A stretch of DNA of 6,034 bases from Atopobiaceae bacterium (GCA_015258485.1 JABZIF010000065.1:1-6034), one strand, 5' to 3'; positions 1 to 6,009 are shown, counted from the stretch's first letter. Program-made: numbers and translations. Notes: a model not told the origin generated them from the letters alone.

Positions 1-38
1 CCATGCATCTGAACAGCGTAATCCGAACTGACTTCCAC
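1..38 (-). CDS. Start of a gene running off the left edge, probably ABC transporter ATP-binding subunit of the nucleoside importer (partial)
   Basis: Only the first 12 codons and two bases of the 13th are in the window. They read MEVSSDYAVQMH, with the 13th codon beginning GG. The start is a GTG at 38-36, chosen because an excellent Shine-Dalgarno sequence (AAAGGAGG, plus-strand 45-52) lies six bases upstream; the in-frame ATG at 8-6 has no such site. Too little is present to identify a domain. In BMP-family nucleoside importers the gene after the binding lipoprotein is usually the ATPase (NupA/YufO type), whose N-terminus often has the form '(Y)AVxMxGITKxF'. The visible residues fit that opening, and the gene follows bmp on the same strand. 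Function is therefore inferred from context plus a very short match; existence of a gene start here is much better supported than its product. Confidence 0.6.
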   Translation of the reverse strand, partial: MEVSSDYAVQMH

Positions 39-61
39 GAGCCACCTCCTTTACCACGTAC

Positions 62-97
62 TACTGGTGAGGGGTATTCAATAGCCCCTCACCAGTA
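62..97 (-). repeat. Perfect 13-bp inverted repeat (intercistronic stem-loop) between bmp and the next gene
   Basis: Arms 62-74 and 85-97 are exact reverse complements (core GGTGAGGGG / CCCCTCACC), separated by 10 bases. On the leftward transcript the stem ends about ten bases before the Shine-Dalgarno sequence of the next gene. No T-run follows on either strand, so it is not a standard intrinsic terminator. A role in mRNA 3'-end protection or processing, or in lowering expression of the downstream membrane components relative to the binding protein, is an inference. Confidence 0.8.
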
Positions 98-130
98 AAA
101 CTAAACTCGTTCATCCTCTACATCCCAATC

Positions 131-156
131 AAAAAAGGTAATTTCCTTATAAGGAA
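131..156 (-). repeat. 14-bp palindrome followed by a T-run downstream of bmp; possible weak terminator
   Basis: TTCCTTATAAGGAA at 143-156 is a perfect palindrome. On the leftward transcript it is followed, after six bases, by six U residues (A-run at 131-136 on the plus strand). As RNA the stem would be about five A/U-rich base pairs with a four-base loop, so any termination would be weak or partial. It could instead be a protein-binding site. It lies 32 bases beyond the bmp stop codon. Confidence 0.3.
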
Positions 157-187
157 TGTAAAAGATATTTCAGACACTGACCAAGGC

Positions 188-1264
188 TTAGCTTAACGTC
201 TTGGTGTACTTATCAAGATCGTCTTTGCTCGCAGGAGGGACAACAGAGCCAGCTTTAATCTTATCGAACAGATCAAGAGCTGCCTTATAGGTATCGTCAG
301 ACATAAGATGGTGATCTTCAGCAATACCAACTGCATCATCAGTTGCGCCAAGGGAGATGGTATCTCCGCCCTTCTTGCCATCCTTAAGAATCTTCTCGGA
401 AATCTCAATAATAGCAACGTTAACGCGCTTAAGAGCAGAAGTTAAAACGTTCTCTGGAGCAAGGTATGCCTGGTCGCGGTCAACACCGATAGCAAGTTTA
501 TTTGCATCTTTAGCTGCCTCAATAACACCAGTTCCTACACCGCCTGCAGCATGGAAGACAACGTCGCATCCATCGGAATACATGGAGTTAGCAATAGCCT
601 TGCCCTTTGCAGCATCGGAGAAGGACTCTGCATACTGTGCAGAAATCTCAACGTTTGTGTTGTTCTCCTTATTTGCGTAAGCAACGCCACCGCGATAACC
701 ATACTCAAACTGATCGATAAGTGCAGAAGAAATACCGCCAACAAAGCCAACTTTACCGGTCTTTGAAGTACGAGCCGCAATATAACCAACAACAAATGAA
801 GGCTCCTGGGCGCGGAACATTACGCCAGTCAAGTTAGCTACCTCAGAATCATTGGCGTTGTCGATAATAGCAAACTGAGTGTTGGCATTATCCTTCGCAG
901 CCTTAACAACTGCATCTGCCATAGCAAAACCAATGCCCCAAACAAGGTCAGACTCAGAGTCAACAGCCTTATCAAGGTTAGTTGCATAATCGGTTTCTTG
1001 CTTGGACTCAAGATAGCTGACCTCCCAGCCATTCTTATCTTTGAGCTCAGTCATACCTTCCCAAGCAGACTGATTGAAAGACTGGTCGTTAACACCGCCA
1101 GTATCAGTGACCATGGTGAGCTTCTTTTTCTTATCGTCACCTGTTGATTTCTGGCCCTCGTCTTTCTTAGTAGAATTGCAACCTGCAAGCCCTGCAAGGG
1201 CCGCAAATGCACCAGCACCAGTAGCGCCAGTAATAAAACTACGACGAGAAACATTCTTGTTCAT
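188..1264 (-). CDS. BMP/PnrA-family nucleoside-binding lipoprotein of an ABC importer
   Basis: Substrate-binding protein (358 aa) of the BMP (Med/TmpC/PnrA) family, which captures nucleosides outside the membrane for an ABC importer. The N-terminus carries a twin-arginine motif (S6-R7-R8-S9-F10-I11), a short hydrophobic segment (about 13-27) and a lipobox L26-A-G-C29, so it should be Tat-exported and lipid-anchored at Cys29. A Lys/Asp-rich linker (about 31-48) precedes the binding domain. Family motifs follow: DTGGVNDQSFNQSAWEG (54-70), QEPSFVVGYIAA (153-164), GFVGG (173-177), FEYGYRGGV (186-194), HAAGGVGTGV (239-248 region), GVDRDQ (260-265) and SALKRV (276-281). Length is normal. An AAGGAG site eight bases before the ATG supports the start. 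It lies 161 bases downstream of deoD on the same strand, behind a hairpin-rich leader, and a probable transporter ATPase follows. Nucleoside specificity is inferred from family and neighbours; purine versus pyrimidine or pseudouridine preference cannot be told. Confidence 0.93.
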   Translation of the reverse strand: MNKNVSRRSFITGATGAGAFAALAGLAGCNSTKKDEGQKSTGDDKKKKLTMVTDTGGVNDQSFNQSAWEGMTELKDKNGWEVSYLESKQETDYATNLDKAVDSESDLVWGIGFAMADAVVKAAKDNANTQFAIIDNANDSEVANLTGVMFRAQEPSFVVGYIAARTSKTGKVGFVGGISSALIDQFEYGYRGGVAYANKENNTNVEISAQYAESFSDAAKGKAIANSMYSDGCDVVFHAAGGVGTGVIEAAKDANKLAIGVDRDQAYLAPENVLTSALKRVNVAIIEISEKILKDGKKGGDTISLGATDDAVGIAEDHHLMSDDTYKAALDLFDKIKAGSVVPPASKDDLDKYTKTLS

Positions 1265-1425
1265 TCCGTGCTCTCCTTACCTCACATGGTGGGAACATCC
1301 AGCGGTTGCTGGAATTTATGGGAAGATGACCAACCTTCCCTATTTAAGCGGTAGACCCGCATGGCTCCAAATCAAACAGTACTAAAACTCGCTCTATATA
1401 TGCGTGCAGCCACAACATATGTAGC
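1265..1425 (-). promoter_or_regulatory. Hairpin-rich leader between deoD and bmp
   Basis: This gap holds no gene. Reading leftward there are three consecutive small stem-loops: GCGG/CCGC (1360-1348), GGGAAG/CTTCCC with a nine-base loop (1340-1320), and TCCAGC/GCTGGA with a four-base loop (1313-1298). The bmp Shine-Dalgarno AAGGAG follows (1278-1273). No terminator with a T-run follows deoD, so read-through into bmp is possible; I found no convincing -35/-10 pair. The series of hairpins just before the ribosome binding site suggests a structured 5' leader, but I could not match it to a riboswitch class. Confidence 0.4.
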
Positions 1426-2136
1426 TTATGCAACAACAGACAAGGCAACTTCCATCATTTGTGTAAAACTAGTCTGACGCTCCTCTGCAGAAAGCGCTTC
1501 GCCTGTTAGTGGAAGATCAGAAATAGTCAACAGTGTAAGTGCGTGTTTACGAGCGTGCATAGCGTTGAGATACAAAGCCGCTGACTCCATCTCAACGGCA
1601 AGAATACCCATACTTGCCCACTTTGGCAGTGAGTCATCTGCAGCGTAGAAAACATCACTTGCCAGGATATTGCCAACACGCACAGGATAACCAAGCTTCT
1701 CTGCACCAGAAACAGCCTTACTTAAAAGACCAAAGTCTGCGGTTGGCGCAATAGTTCCTGGCATTCCATACTGTGCTGGATAATTTGAATCAGTACTTGA
1801 TGCCATACCAATAACAATGTCTCTAAGCTTTACTTCAGGAGCAAGGCCGCCAGCACTACCAATACGAAGAATGTTATCTACTCCGTAAAAATTAAAAAGC
1901 TCATAGGAATAGATACCAATAGAAGGCATTCCCATTCCCGAACCCATAACAGAAACTGGCTTTCCCTTATACGTACCGGTATAGCCAAACATGTTTCGAA
2001 CGGTATTGAACTGCTCAACGTTCTCTAAATAAGTATCTGCAAGAAGCTTTGCACGAAGCGGGTCTCCGGGCATTAAAACAGTCTTTGCAATTTGTCCTTC
2101 AACGGCAGCGTTGTGAGCGGTTGGGGTGTTAGCCAT
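1426..2136 (-). CDS. deoD: Purine nucleoside phosphorylase, DeoD type
   Basis: Cytoplasmic hexamer-type phosphorylase (236 aa) that splits purine ribo- and deoxyribonucleosides with phosphate into free base and (deoxy)ribose-1-phosphate. It aligns along its whole length with E. coli DeoD as I recall that sequence. Phosphate-site residues are present: G24 and R28 in [11 protein letters not shown]47, R91 and S94 in RIGSAGG. The nucleoside site is seen as V181-E182-M183-E184, F163, and H8 (equivalent of the His donated by the neighbouring subunit). The catalytic pair is D207 (in SDLPLTGE) and R220 (in AEERQ), with the same 13-residue spacing as D204/R217 of E. coli. The residue after D207 is Leu rather than the His of the E. 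coli enzyme, a position that varies. Its ATG overlaps the deoB stop by one base (TAATG), with AAAGGAGA inside the deoB end, indicating translational coupling. Its product is the substrate of DeoB. Confidence 0.97.
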   Translation of the reverse strand: MANTPTAHNAAVEGQIAKTVLMPGDPLRAKLLADTYLENVEQFNTVRNMFGYTGTYKGKPVSVMGSGMGMPSIGIYSYELFNFYGVDNILRIGSAGGLAPEVKLRDIVIGMASSTDSNYPAQYGMPGTIAPTADFGLLSKAVSGAEKLGYPVRVGNILASDVFYAADDSLPKWASMGILAVEMESAALYLNAMHARKHALTLLTISDLPLTGEALSAEERQTSFTQMMEVALSVVA

Positions 2137-3326
2137 TAGTTCTCCTTTAAAATCTCAGATAGATGAGAAGTTCCTACACCAAGCTGCTTGACGCCAAAGT
2201 AATCCAAAATTGTCTCGGCCATATCCGCAAACGTAGAGGTAGTGCCAAGATTTGTATTGGGTTTTACCTTAGGACCAGCAATAAGTAGAGGGACATATTC
2301 ACGAGAATGATCGGTAGACGGGGTAACAGGATCGCACCCATGATCTGCTGTAATAATAAGTAGATCATCCTCACGTAGACCCTCAAGAATCTGCGGAATA
2401 CGCTCGTCAAAATAAGAGAGCGCATTAGAATAACCAACGGGATCATTACGATGACCATAAATCATGTCAGTATCAACCAAATTGGTAAAGCACAGTCCAT
2501 TGAAGTCTTTACTTGTAGCTTCAATAGTCTTTTGAATGCCGTCTGGATTGCCCGTAGTAAACACGTGATCAGTCATGCCACGATGTGCAAAAATATCGTA
2601 AATCTTACCAATGGAAATTACATCAAAGCCTTCTTCTTTAAGCTGGTCAAGCATGGTAGTACCTGTTGGCTCAAGAGAAAAATCATGACGGCGAGAAGTA
2701 CGCTGATACGGCCACTCACCCTCAAAAGGACGTGCGATAACACGAGCAACGCCATTTGGACCTTGAAGAATTTCTCGCGCAATACGGCAGTATTCATAAA
2801 GCTGCTCGGGGCTTACCACGGACTCATGTGCAGCAATTTGAAATACGGAATCTGCCGAGGTGTAGACAATTAAAGCACCAGTTTCTACCTGCTCTTTTCC
2901 ATAATCTTTAATGACTTCCGTTCCGGAATAGGGCTTATTGCACAAAACTTTACGTCCTGTTTTTTGTTCAAACTCTTTAATAATGTCTTCTGGGAAACCA
3001 TTTGGATATGTTGGGAACTTCTCTGGAGAAATTACTCCTGCCATCTCCCAATGACCAACGGTCGTATCTTTGCCTGCGGATTTTTCACGCATGCGTGCAT
3101 ATGCACCAACTGGATTATCGATAGGCTTAAGATCAACTTCATAAACCGTATCAAGTGCGCCATCAATATTAAGAAGTCCCAACTTGGTCATATTTGGAAT
3201 GTTAAGAACACCGCTTGTTGCACATGCACAAAGAGTGTTACTTCCCTCATCGCCATAAGCTGGAGCATCAGGTTCTTCACCAATGCCAAAACTATCCAAT
3301 ACAACAACAAAAACACGCTTTGCCAT
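2136..3326 (-). CDS. deoB: Phosphopentomutase
   Basis: Cytoplasmic Mn-dependent enzyme (396 aa) of the alkaline-phosphatase superfamily. It interconverts ribose-1-phosphate or deoxyribose-1-phosphate with the 5-phosphate, passing nucleoside sugars into central metabolism. By comparison with the Bacillus cereus enzyme, the metal ligands are D11 ([11 protein letters not shown]), D287 and H292 ([11 protein letters not shown]), D328-H329 (TADHG) and H340 (STDH). The phosphorylated nucleophile is T88 in [10 protein letters not shown]. The cap domain lies roughly at 105-220 ([35 protein letters not shown]). Length is typical and nothing is missing. The ATG has GGAGGT four bases upstream. It is the first gene of the leftward train; a promoter must lie in the divergent region, where TTGCGT-16 bp-TTTAAT (plus-strand 3422-3395) is a weak candidate. 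No deoC or deoA is seen here. Confidence 0.97.
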   Translation of the reverse strand: MAKRVFVVVLDSFGIGEEPDAPAYGDEGSNTLCACATSGVLNIPNMTKLGLLNIDGALDTVYEVDLKPIDNPVGAYARMREKSAGKDTTVGHWEMAGVISPEKFPTYPNGFPEDIIKEFEQKTGRKVLCNKPYSGTEVIKDYGKEQVETGALIVYTSADSVFQIAAHESVVSPEQLYEYCRIAREILQGPNGVARVIARPFEGEWPYQRTSRRHDFSLEPTGTTMLDQLKEEGFDVISIGKIYDIFAHRGMTDHVFTTGNPDGIQKTIEATSKDFNGLCFTNLVDTDMIYGHRNDPVGYSNALSYFDERIPQILEGLREDDLLIITADHGCDPVTPSTDHSREYVPLLIAGPKVKPNTNLGTTSTFADMAETILDYFGVKQLGVGTSHLSEILKEN

Positions 3327-3457
3327 GCTACCTCCATCTCGCCCAAAATAATTTTGTGCAGTTACCTACACGCTTGGACGAATCATTGTTTTTCATTAAA
3401 TATCTTATTACAGTTAACGCAAACATGAGGCATCCACTTTAAATTTTTCATGGGACA

Positions 3458-3490
3458 ACCGTTTACAGATACTAAAATTCTGTAAACGGT
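3458..3490. promoter_or_regulatory. Perfect 12-bp inverted repeat, candidate operator on the deoB side
   Basis: Arms ACCGTTTACAGA (3458-3469) and TCTGTAAACGGT (3479-3490) are exact reverse complements around a nine-base spacer, placing the half-sites 21 bp (two helical turns) centre to centre. No T-run follows on either strand, so it is not a terminator. It lies about 130 bp upstream of the deoB start and upstream of the weak deoB promoter candidate. It differs from the palindromes near the kinase gene, suggesting a second regulator. The half-site resembles that of BirA but in the opposite order, so BirA is unlikely. Confidence 0.55.
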
Positions 3491-3492
3491 AC

Positions 3493-3506
3493 ACAGCATA
3501 TGCTTA
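3493..3506. promoter_or_regulatory. Candidate operator D (TAAGCA-NN-TGCTTA family)
   Basis: ACAGCATATGCTTA matches 10 of 12 defined positions of the palindrome shared with sites A to C; the right half is perfect. The 10-mer starting in it (TGCTTAGAAA, 3501-3510) recurs exactly at 3691-3700 in site C. It lies three bases from the 12-bp inverted repeat on the deoB side, so it could link control of the two divergent operons. Confidence 0.4.
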
Positions 3507-3618
3507 GAAAAATAATGCTGGTATAGCGCAAAACAAATGGTTTTATTCAAGCAAACTATCTAAAAAATAAATTGATTTATTCTTTACATGATTTACCTGG
3601 TGTCTTATTGTTGTTGCA

Positions 3619-3648
3619 AGATAAATTAAGCACTAGCTTAATTTATCT
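3619..3648. promoter_or_regulatory. Candidate operator A: perfect 13-bp inverted repeat at the predicted psuK start site
   Basis: Arms 3619-3631 and 3636-3648 are exact reverse complements around the four-base centre ACTA. Within it, TAAGCACTAGCTTA (3627-3640) is an 11/12 match to the shared TAAGCA-NN-TGCTTA pattern. It begins at the predicted transcription start of the rightward promoter, where a bound repressor would block initiation. Transcribed, it could also form an AU-rich hairpin at the 5' end of the mRNA. Confidence 0.6.
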
Positions 3649-3661
3649 AAGCACCTATTTA
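3648..3661. promoter_or_regulatory. Candidate operator B
   Basis: TAAGCACCTATTTA matches 10 of 12 positions of the shared palindrome, with a perfect left half. Its centre is 21 bp from that of site A, which puts both on the same face of the helix, as expected for cooperative binding of two dimers. Confidence 0.45.
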
Positions 3662-3682
3662 GTGTTTTTATCGAATCAAAAA

Positions 3683-3696
3683 TGAGCACCTGCTTA
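3683..3696. promoter_or_regulatory. Candidate operator C
   Basis: TGAGCACCTGCTTA matches 11 of 12 positions of the shared palindrome, with a perfect right half. It is centred 35 bp downstream of site B and 45 bp upstream of the psuK-like start codon, inside the predicted leader. A TATGCT box (3702-3707) follows directly but lacks a -35 partner. Confidence 0.45.
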
Positions 3697-3734
3697 GAAA
3701 GTATGCTACTTACATCTTATTACCAGGAGGTCCT

Positions 3735-4817
3735 ATGCTCACCAACCGAGAACAACTCATTTTTAATTGGATTAAAGAACAACCCTCCATCACTCAAAAA
3801 GAGATTGCAGAACGTGCGGGAATTTCCCGCTCTTCCGTTTCTGTTCATATCTCCAATCTAACAGCTAAAGGGGCAATTTTAGGACGTCGTTATATTTTAA
3901 GTGAACGTCCCTACATTATTGTTATTGGTGCTGCAAATGTAGATATTGCTGGTCGTCCAGACAGCCTTATTATTTCTGGAGATTCAAACCCAGGCAAAGT
4001 AACTATGTCGTTTGGTGGTGTTGGTAGAAACGCTGCTCACAACCTTGCACTTTTAGAAAGCGATGTGCGCCTCCTTACCGCATTTGGCGATGACTATCGT
4101 GCCCGTGAGCTCAAAGAGGGTTGTATTAAAAACGGTATTGATATTGATCCATCCGTTACCGTTCCTGGCGCATCCACCTCAACCTATCTGTTCATTATGG
4201 ATCATAACGGCGAAATGCAAGAAGCAATCAATGACATGCAGATTTATGAAAATATTACGCCTGAACGTATTGAAGAACGCTTAGACATTATTCAACATGC
4301 CGCCGTCTGTGTAGTTGACACCAACCTACCCCAGCAAACACTGGAATTTATTGCAAAGACGGTAAGTTGCCCAATTTTCTGCGATCCTGTCTCATCAATT
4401 AAGGCGCGTAAACTGAAGAAAATTTTGGGTAGGATCCATACTTTAAAGCCCAATCGTCTTGAAGCAGAAGCTCTTTCTGGCATTACGATTACCGATGATG
4501 CTTCACTTAAAAAAGCTGCTGAAACTTTATTGGAAAAAGGAATTAAACGAGTATTTATTTCACTTGGCGAGCAAGGTCTTTACTGTGCAAGTCACGAAAA
4601 AAAGGTAAAGCTCCCATTACTTCCAGCAAAAATCGTTAACATGACAGGAGCTGGAGACGCCATGATGGCAGGTATAACCTGGGCGTATACCCAAGGAATG
4701 ACGCTTGAGCAAACAGGCCAGGTAGGCCAAGCTGCTTCAAGTATAGCTATTGAAGGATTGGAGACTATTAATCCAAAGCTCAATACCCAAGAAGTTCTCA
4801 AACGCGCTGGTTTGTAA
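3735..4817 (+). CDS. psuK: Winged-helix/PfkB kinase fusion, probable pseudouridine kinase and transcriptional regulator
   Basis: This 360-aa protein joins a DNA-binding domain to a sugar kinase. Residues 3-55 are a winged helix-turn-helix: helix TQKEIAERAG (20-29), recognition helix beginning SRSSVSVHISNLTAKG (31-46) and a wing around LGRRYIL (49-55). Residues 60 to about 345 are a PfkB/ribokinase fold: NVD (68-70), FGGVGRNAAHN (93-103), GDD (118-120), CDPVS (216-220), TLKPNRLEAE (236-245) and the nucleotide/anion-hole motif TGAGDAMMAG (304-313) with catalytic base D308. The same architecture occurs in E. coli YeiI. The next gene is psuG, so the likely reaction is ATP-dependent phosphorylation of pseudouridine to pseudouridine-5'-phosphate; another nucleoside or sugar remains possible. 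The ATG follows AGGAGGT by three bases. The HTH and palindromes A to D upstream suggest autoregulation (inference). Confidence 0.88.
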   Translation: MLTNREQLIFNWIKEQPSITQKEIAERAGISRSSVSVHISNLTAKGAILGRRYILSERPYIIVIGAANVDIAGRPDSLIISGDSNPGKVTMSFGGVGRNAAHNLALLESDVRLLTAFGDDYRARELKEGCIKNGIDIDPSVTVPGASTSTYLFIMDHNGEMQEAINDMQIYENITPERIEERLDIIQHAAVCVVDTNLPQQTLEFIAKTVSCPIFCDPVSSIKARKLKKILGRIHTLKPNRLEAEALSGITITDDASLKKAAETLLEKGIKRVFISLGEQGLYCASHEKKVKLPLLPAKIVNMTGAGDAMMAGITWAYTQGMTLEQTGQVGQAASSIAIEGLETINPKLNTQEVLKRAGL

Positions 4818-4823
4818 TGGCAC

Positions 4824-4868
4824 ATGAGATAGCCTCATTACTGCTCTCATTGAAGACATCAATGAGGC
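4824..4868 (+). repeat. Competing stem-loops in the psuK-psuG gap
   Basis: The 108-bp gap contains CTCAT/ATGAG copies that can pair in several mutually exclusive ways: ATGAG (4824-4828) with CTCAT (4834-4838); CTCATTGA (4846-4853) with TCAATGAG (4859-4866), loop AGACA; or GCCTCATT (4832-4839) with AATGAGGC (4861-4868). No T-run follows directly, so this is not a plain terminator. It may set mRNA stability or the relative expression of the two genes. Confidence 0.5.
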
Positions 4869-4925
4869 AACATACCGATAATAGGCGCTAACCACGAAGT
4901 TTTATTTATTGTGATTGGAGAATAC

Positions 4926-5852
4926 ATGTCAAACCTACAAGATTTTCTCGTCAAATCCGATGAAGTCAAAAAAGCTCTTGCAGAAAACAGGCCTGTTGTA
5001 GCCCTTGAGTCCACCATTATTTCTCACGGAATGCCTTATCCACAAAACGTTGAAACCGCTCTTAAAGTTGAGCAAATTATTCGTGATAACGGTGCTACAC
5101 CTGCAACTATTGCTATTATTAGCGGAAAAATGCGTGCCGGTCTTTCTGCTGACGAAATCGATTACCTCGGCAAGAAAGGCCGTGACGTTGCTAAGGTAAG
5201 CCGTCGCGACCTTCCTGTTATTGTTGCCGAGAAAAAAGATGGTGCAACAACTGTCACTACTACCATGATGATTGCCCACATGGCAGACATCGACGTCTTT
5301 GCGACTGGCGGAATTGGCGGTGTTCACCGTGGCGCCGAAACTACCATGGACATCTCTGCTGACCTTGAGGAGCTTGCACAAACACCTGTTATGGTCATTT
5401 GTGCTGGTGCAAAGTCTATTCTTGACCTTGGCCTTACCCTTGAGTACCTGGAAACTAAGGGCGTTCCTGTACTTGGCTATCAGACCGAGGAGCTTCCTGC
5501 GTTCTACACGCGCAAAAGTGGTTTCAATGTTGACTATCGCGTAGACTCCCCTGCTGAGCTTGCTGAGATTTTTATTACACAAAGAAAAATTGGCGAGAAA
5601 GGCGGTCTGTTAGTTACCAATCCCATTCCTGAGCAACATGCAATGGACAAGCAGGTCATTGATGCCGCTATCGAGAAGGCACTTGCTGAAGCTGAAGAAA
5701 AAGGCATTCATGGTAAAGATTCCACACCATTCCTGCTTGCTAAGGTTGCGGAAATTACTGGCAATAACTCTCTTAAGTCCAACATTCAGTTAGTCTTTAA
5801 TAACGTTGCACTTGGTGCAAAAGTTGCAACAGAAGTTTGTAAGCGCAAATAA
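4926..5852 (+). CDS. psuG: Pseudouridine-5'-phosphate glycosidase
   Basis: Cytoplasmic metal-dependent enzyme (308 aa) that breaks the C-C glycosidic bond of pseudouridine-5'-phosphate, giving uracil and ribose-5-phosphate. It matches E. coli PsuG along its whole length with a constant offset of three residues. Active-site residues are kept: E28 (VALESTIISHGMP), K90 (AKVSRRDLP), H134 (GGIGGVHRGAE), D146 (DISADL), the Schiff-base lysine K163 (CAGAKSILD) and the C-terminal KSNIQLVFNN motif (284-293). The start is placed at the ATG 4926, giving MSNLQDF, because GGAG (4917-4920) lies five bases upstream. The GTG at 4911 would add five residues but has no Shine-Dalgarno sequence and would put GGAG inside the gene. 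It follows the kinase gene by 108 bp on the same strand, completing the two-step pseudouridine breakdown path, and is followed by a terminator. Confidence 0.97.
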   Translation: MSNLQDFLVKSDEVKKALAENRPVVALESTIISHGMPYPQNVETALKVEQIIRDNGATPATIAIISGKMRAGLSADEIDYLGKKGRDVAKVSRRDLPVIVAEKKDGATTVTTTMMIAHMADIDVFATGGIGGVHRGAETTMDISADLEELAQTPVMVICAGAKSILDLGLTLEYLETKGVPVLGYQTEELPAFYTRKSGFNVDYRVDSPAELAEIFITQRKIGEKGGLLVTNPIPEQHAMDKQVIDAAIEKALAEAEEKGIHGKDSTPFLLAKVAEITGNNSLKSNIQLVFNNVALGAKVATEVCKRK

Positions 5853-5853
5853 T

Positions 5854-5869
5854 TTTTGTATTTACAAAA
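5854..5869. repeat. AT-rich palindrome just after psuG
   Basis: TTTTGTA-TT-TACAAAA is a perfect seven-base inverted repeat beginning two bases after the psuG stop. The stem is too AU-rich and the sequence after it too poor in T for a terminator. The role is unknown and it may be chance in AT-rich sequence. Confidence 0.3.
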
Positions 5870-5915
5870 CACGCTACAGGCACAATAAAGATCTTCACTC
5901 CTATATCATCTAATC

Positions 5916-5959
5916 AATCCCTTGTTTCTTAAATTACAAGAAACAAGGGATTTTTATTA
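5916..5959 (+). terminator. Rho-independent terminator of the psuK-psuG operon
   Basis: Arms 5916-5930 and 5938-5952 are exact reverse complements (core ATCCCTTGTTTC / GAAACAAGGGAT) around a seven-base loop, followed by a T-rich tail from 5951 (TTTTTATT) and a longer T-run at 5964-5972. On the minus strand the hairpin is followed by TGATTAG, so it works mainly for the rightward operon. It ends 65 to 100 bases after the psuG stop. Confidence 0.9.
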
Positions 5960-5986
5960 AAAATTTTTTTTTAAAATTGAAATCAT

Positions 5987-6009
5987 AACCACCCGCATAG
6001 CGGGTGGTT
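5987..6009. repeat. GC-rich 10-bp hairpin with ATA triloop
   Basis: AACCACCCGC (5987-5996) and GCGGGTGGTT (6000-6009) pair perfectly around ATA. A short T-containing stretch follows on the plus strand (TTTGCTCTT), so it may be a back-up terminator. The form, a compact GC-rich palindrome in an intergenic position, also resembles REP elements and the subterminal hairpins of IS200/IS605-type elements. The flank is cut by the window edge. Confidence 0.6.

Larger units (their letters stand above)
3327..3734. promoter_or_regulatory. Divergent control region between deoB and the psuK-like gene
   Basis: These 408 bp hold no convincing gene and are AT-rich and dense in inverted repeats, listed separately. 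Rightward, TTTACA (3583-3588) and TATTGT (3606-3611) with a 17-bp spacer form a plausible sigma-70 promoter; transcription would start near 3618, exactly where the strongest palindrome begins. Leftward, TTGCGT/TTTAAT (3422-3417 and 3400-3395, 16-bp spacer) is a weak deoB candidate. A further perfect AT-rich palindrome, AATAAAT-TG-ATTTATT, sits at 3566-3581 just upstream of the rightward -35 box. The Shine-Dalgarno for the rightward gene, AGGAGGT (3725-3731), is close to ideal. Promoter calls are by eye. Confidence 0.6.

Noticed and set aside
61..114. Leftward 17-codon frame (MNEFSFTGEG...) whose stop lies at the end of the 62-97 stem, as a possible leader peptide
   Set aside because: The purine stretch abuts the ATG with no proper spacing, the composition gives no attenuation signal such as a codon run, and no terminator alternative is visible.
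1265..1425. Purine or cobalamin riboswitch before bmp
   Set aside because: Only short strings match. The purine P2/P3 stems and loops cannot be formed, and for cobalamin the GGUG and CCGCCACUG-type elements are degenerate or missing.
2451..2873. Plus-strand open frames over deoB (2451-2873, 2964-3428)
   Set aside because: They lie opposite the fully conserved deoB gene, lack ribosome binding sites and are rich in Cys, Trp and Asn with no recognisable domain.
3458..3490. BirA (biotin repressor) operator
   Set aside because: The half-sites occur in the reverse order of the BirA consensus, the spacer is too short, and no biotin gene is present.
3383..3499. Leftward 38-codon reading frame upstream of deoB with a CVNC motif near its C-terminal half
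   Set aside because: None of its possible ATG starts has a Shine-Dalgarno sequence, it overlaps the inverted repeat and the candidate deoB promoter, and one CxxC motif in so short a frame is weak evidence.
4911..4925. Upstream GTG start for psuG adding five residues
   Set aside because: It has no Shine-Dalgarno sequence, and the GGAG at 4917-4920 is correctly spaced for the ATG at 4926.
4935..5582. Long open frame (215 codons) on the minus strand inside psuG
   Set aside because: It is antisense to a gene with all active-site residues intact, has no family motif I recognise, and reflects codon bias of the real frame.
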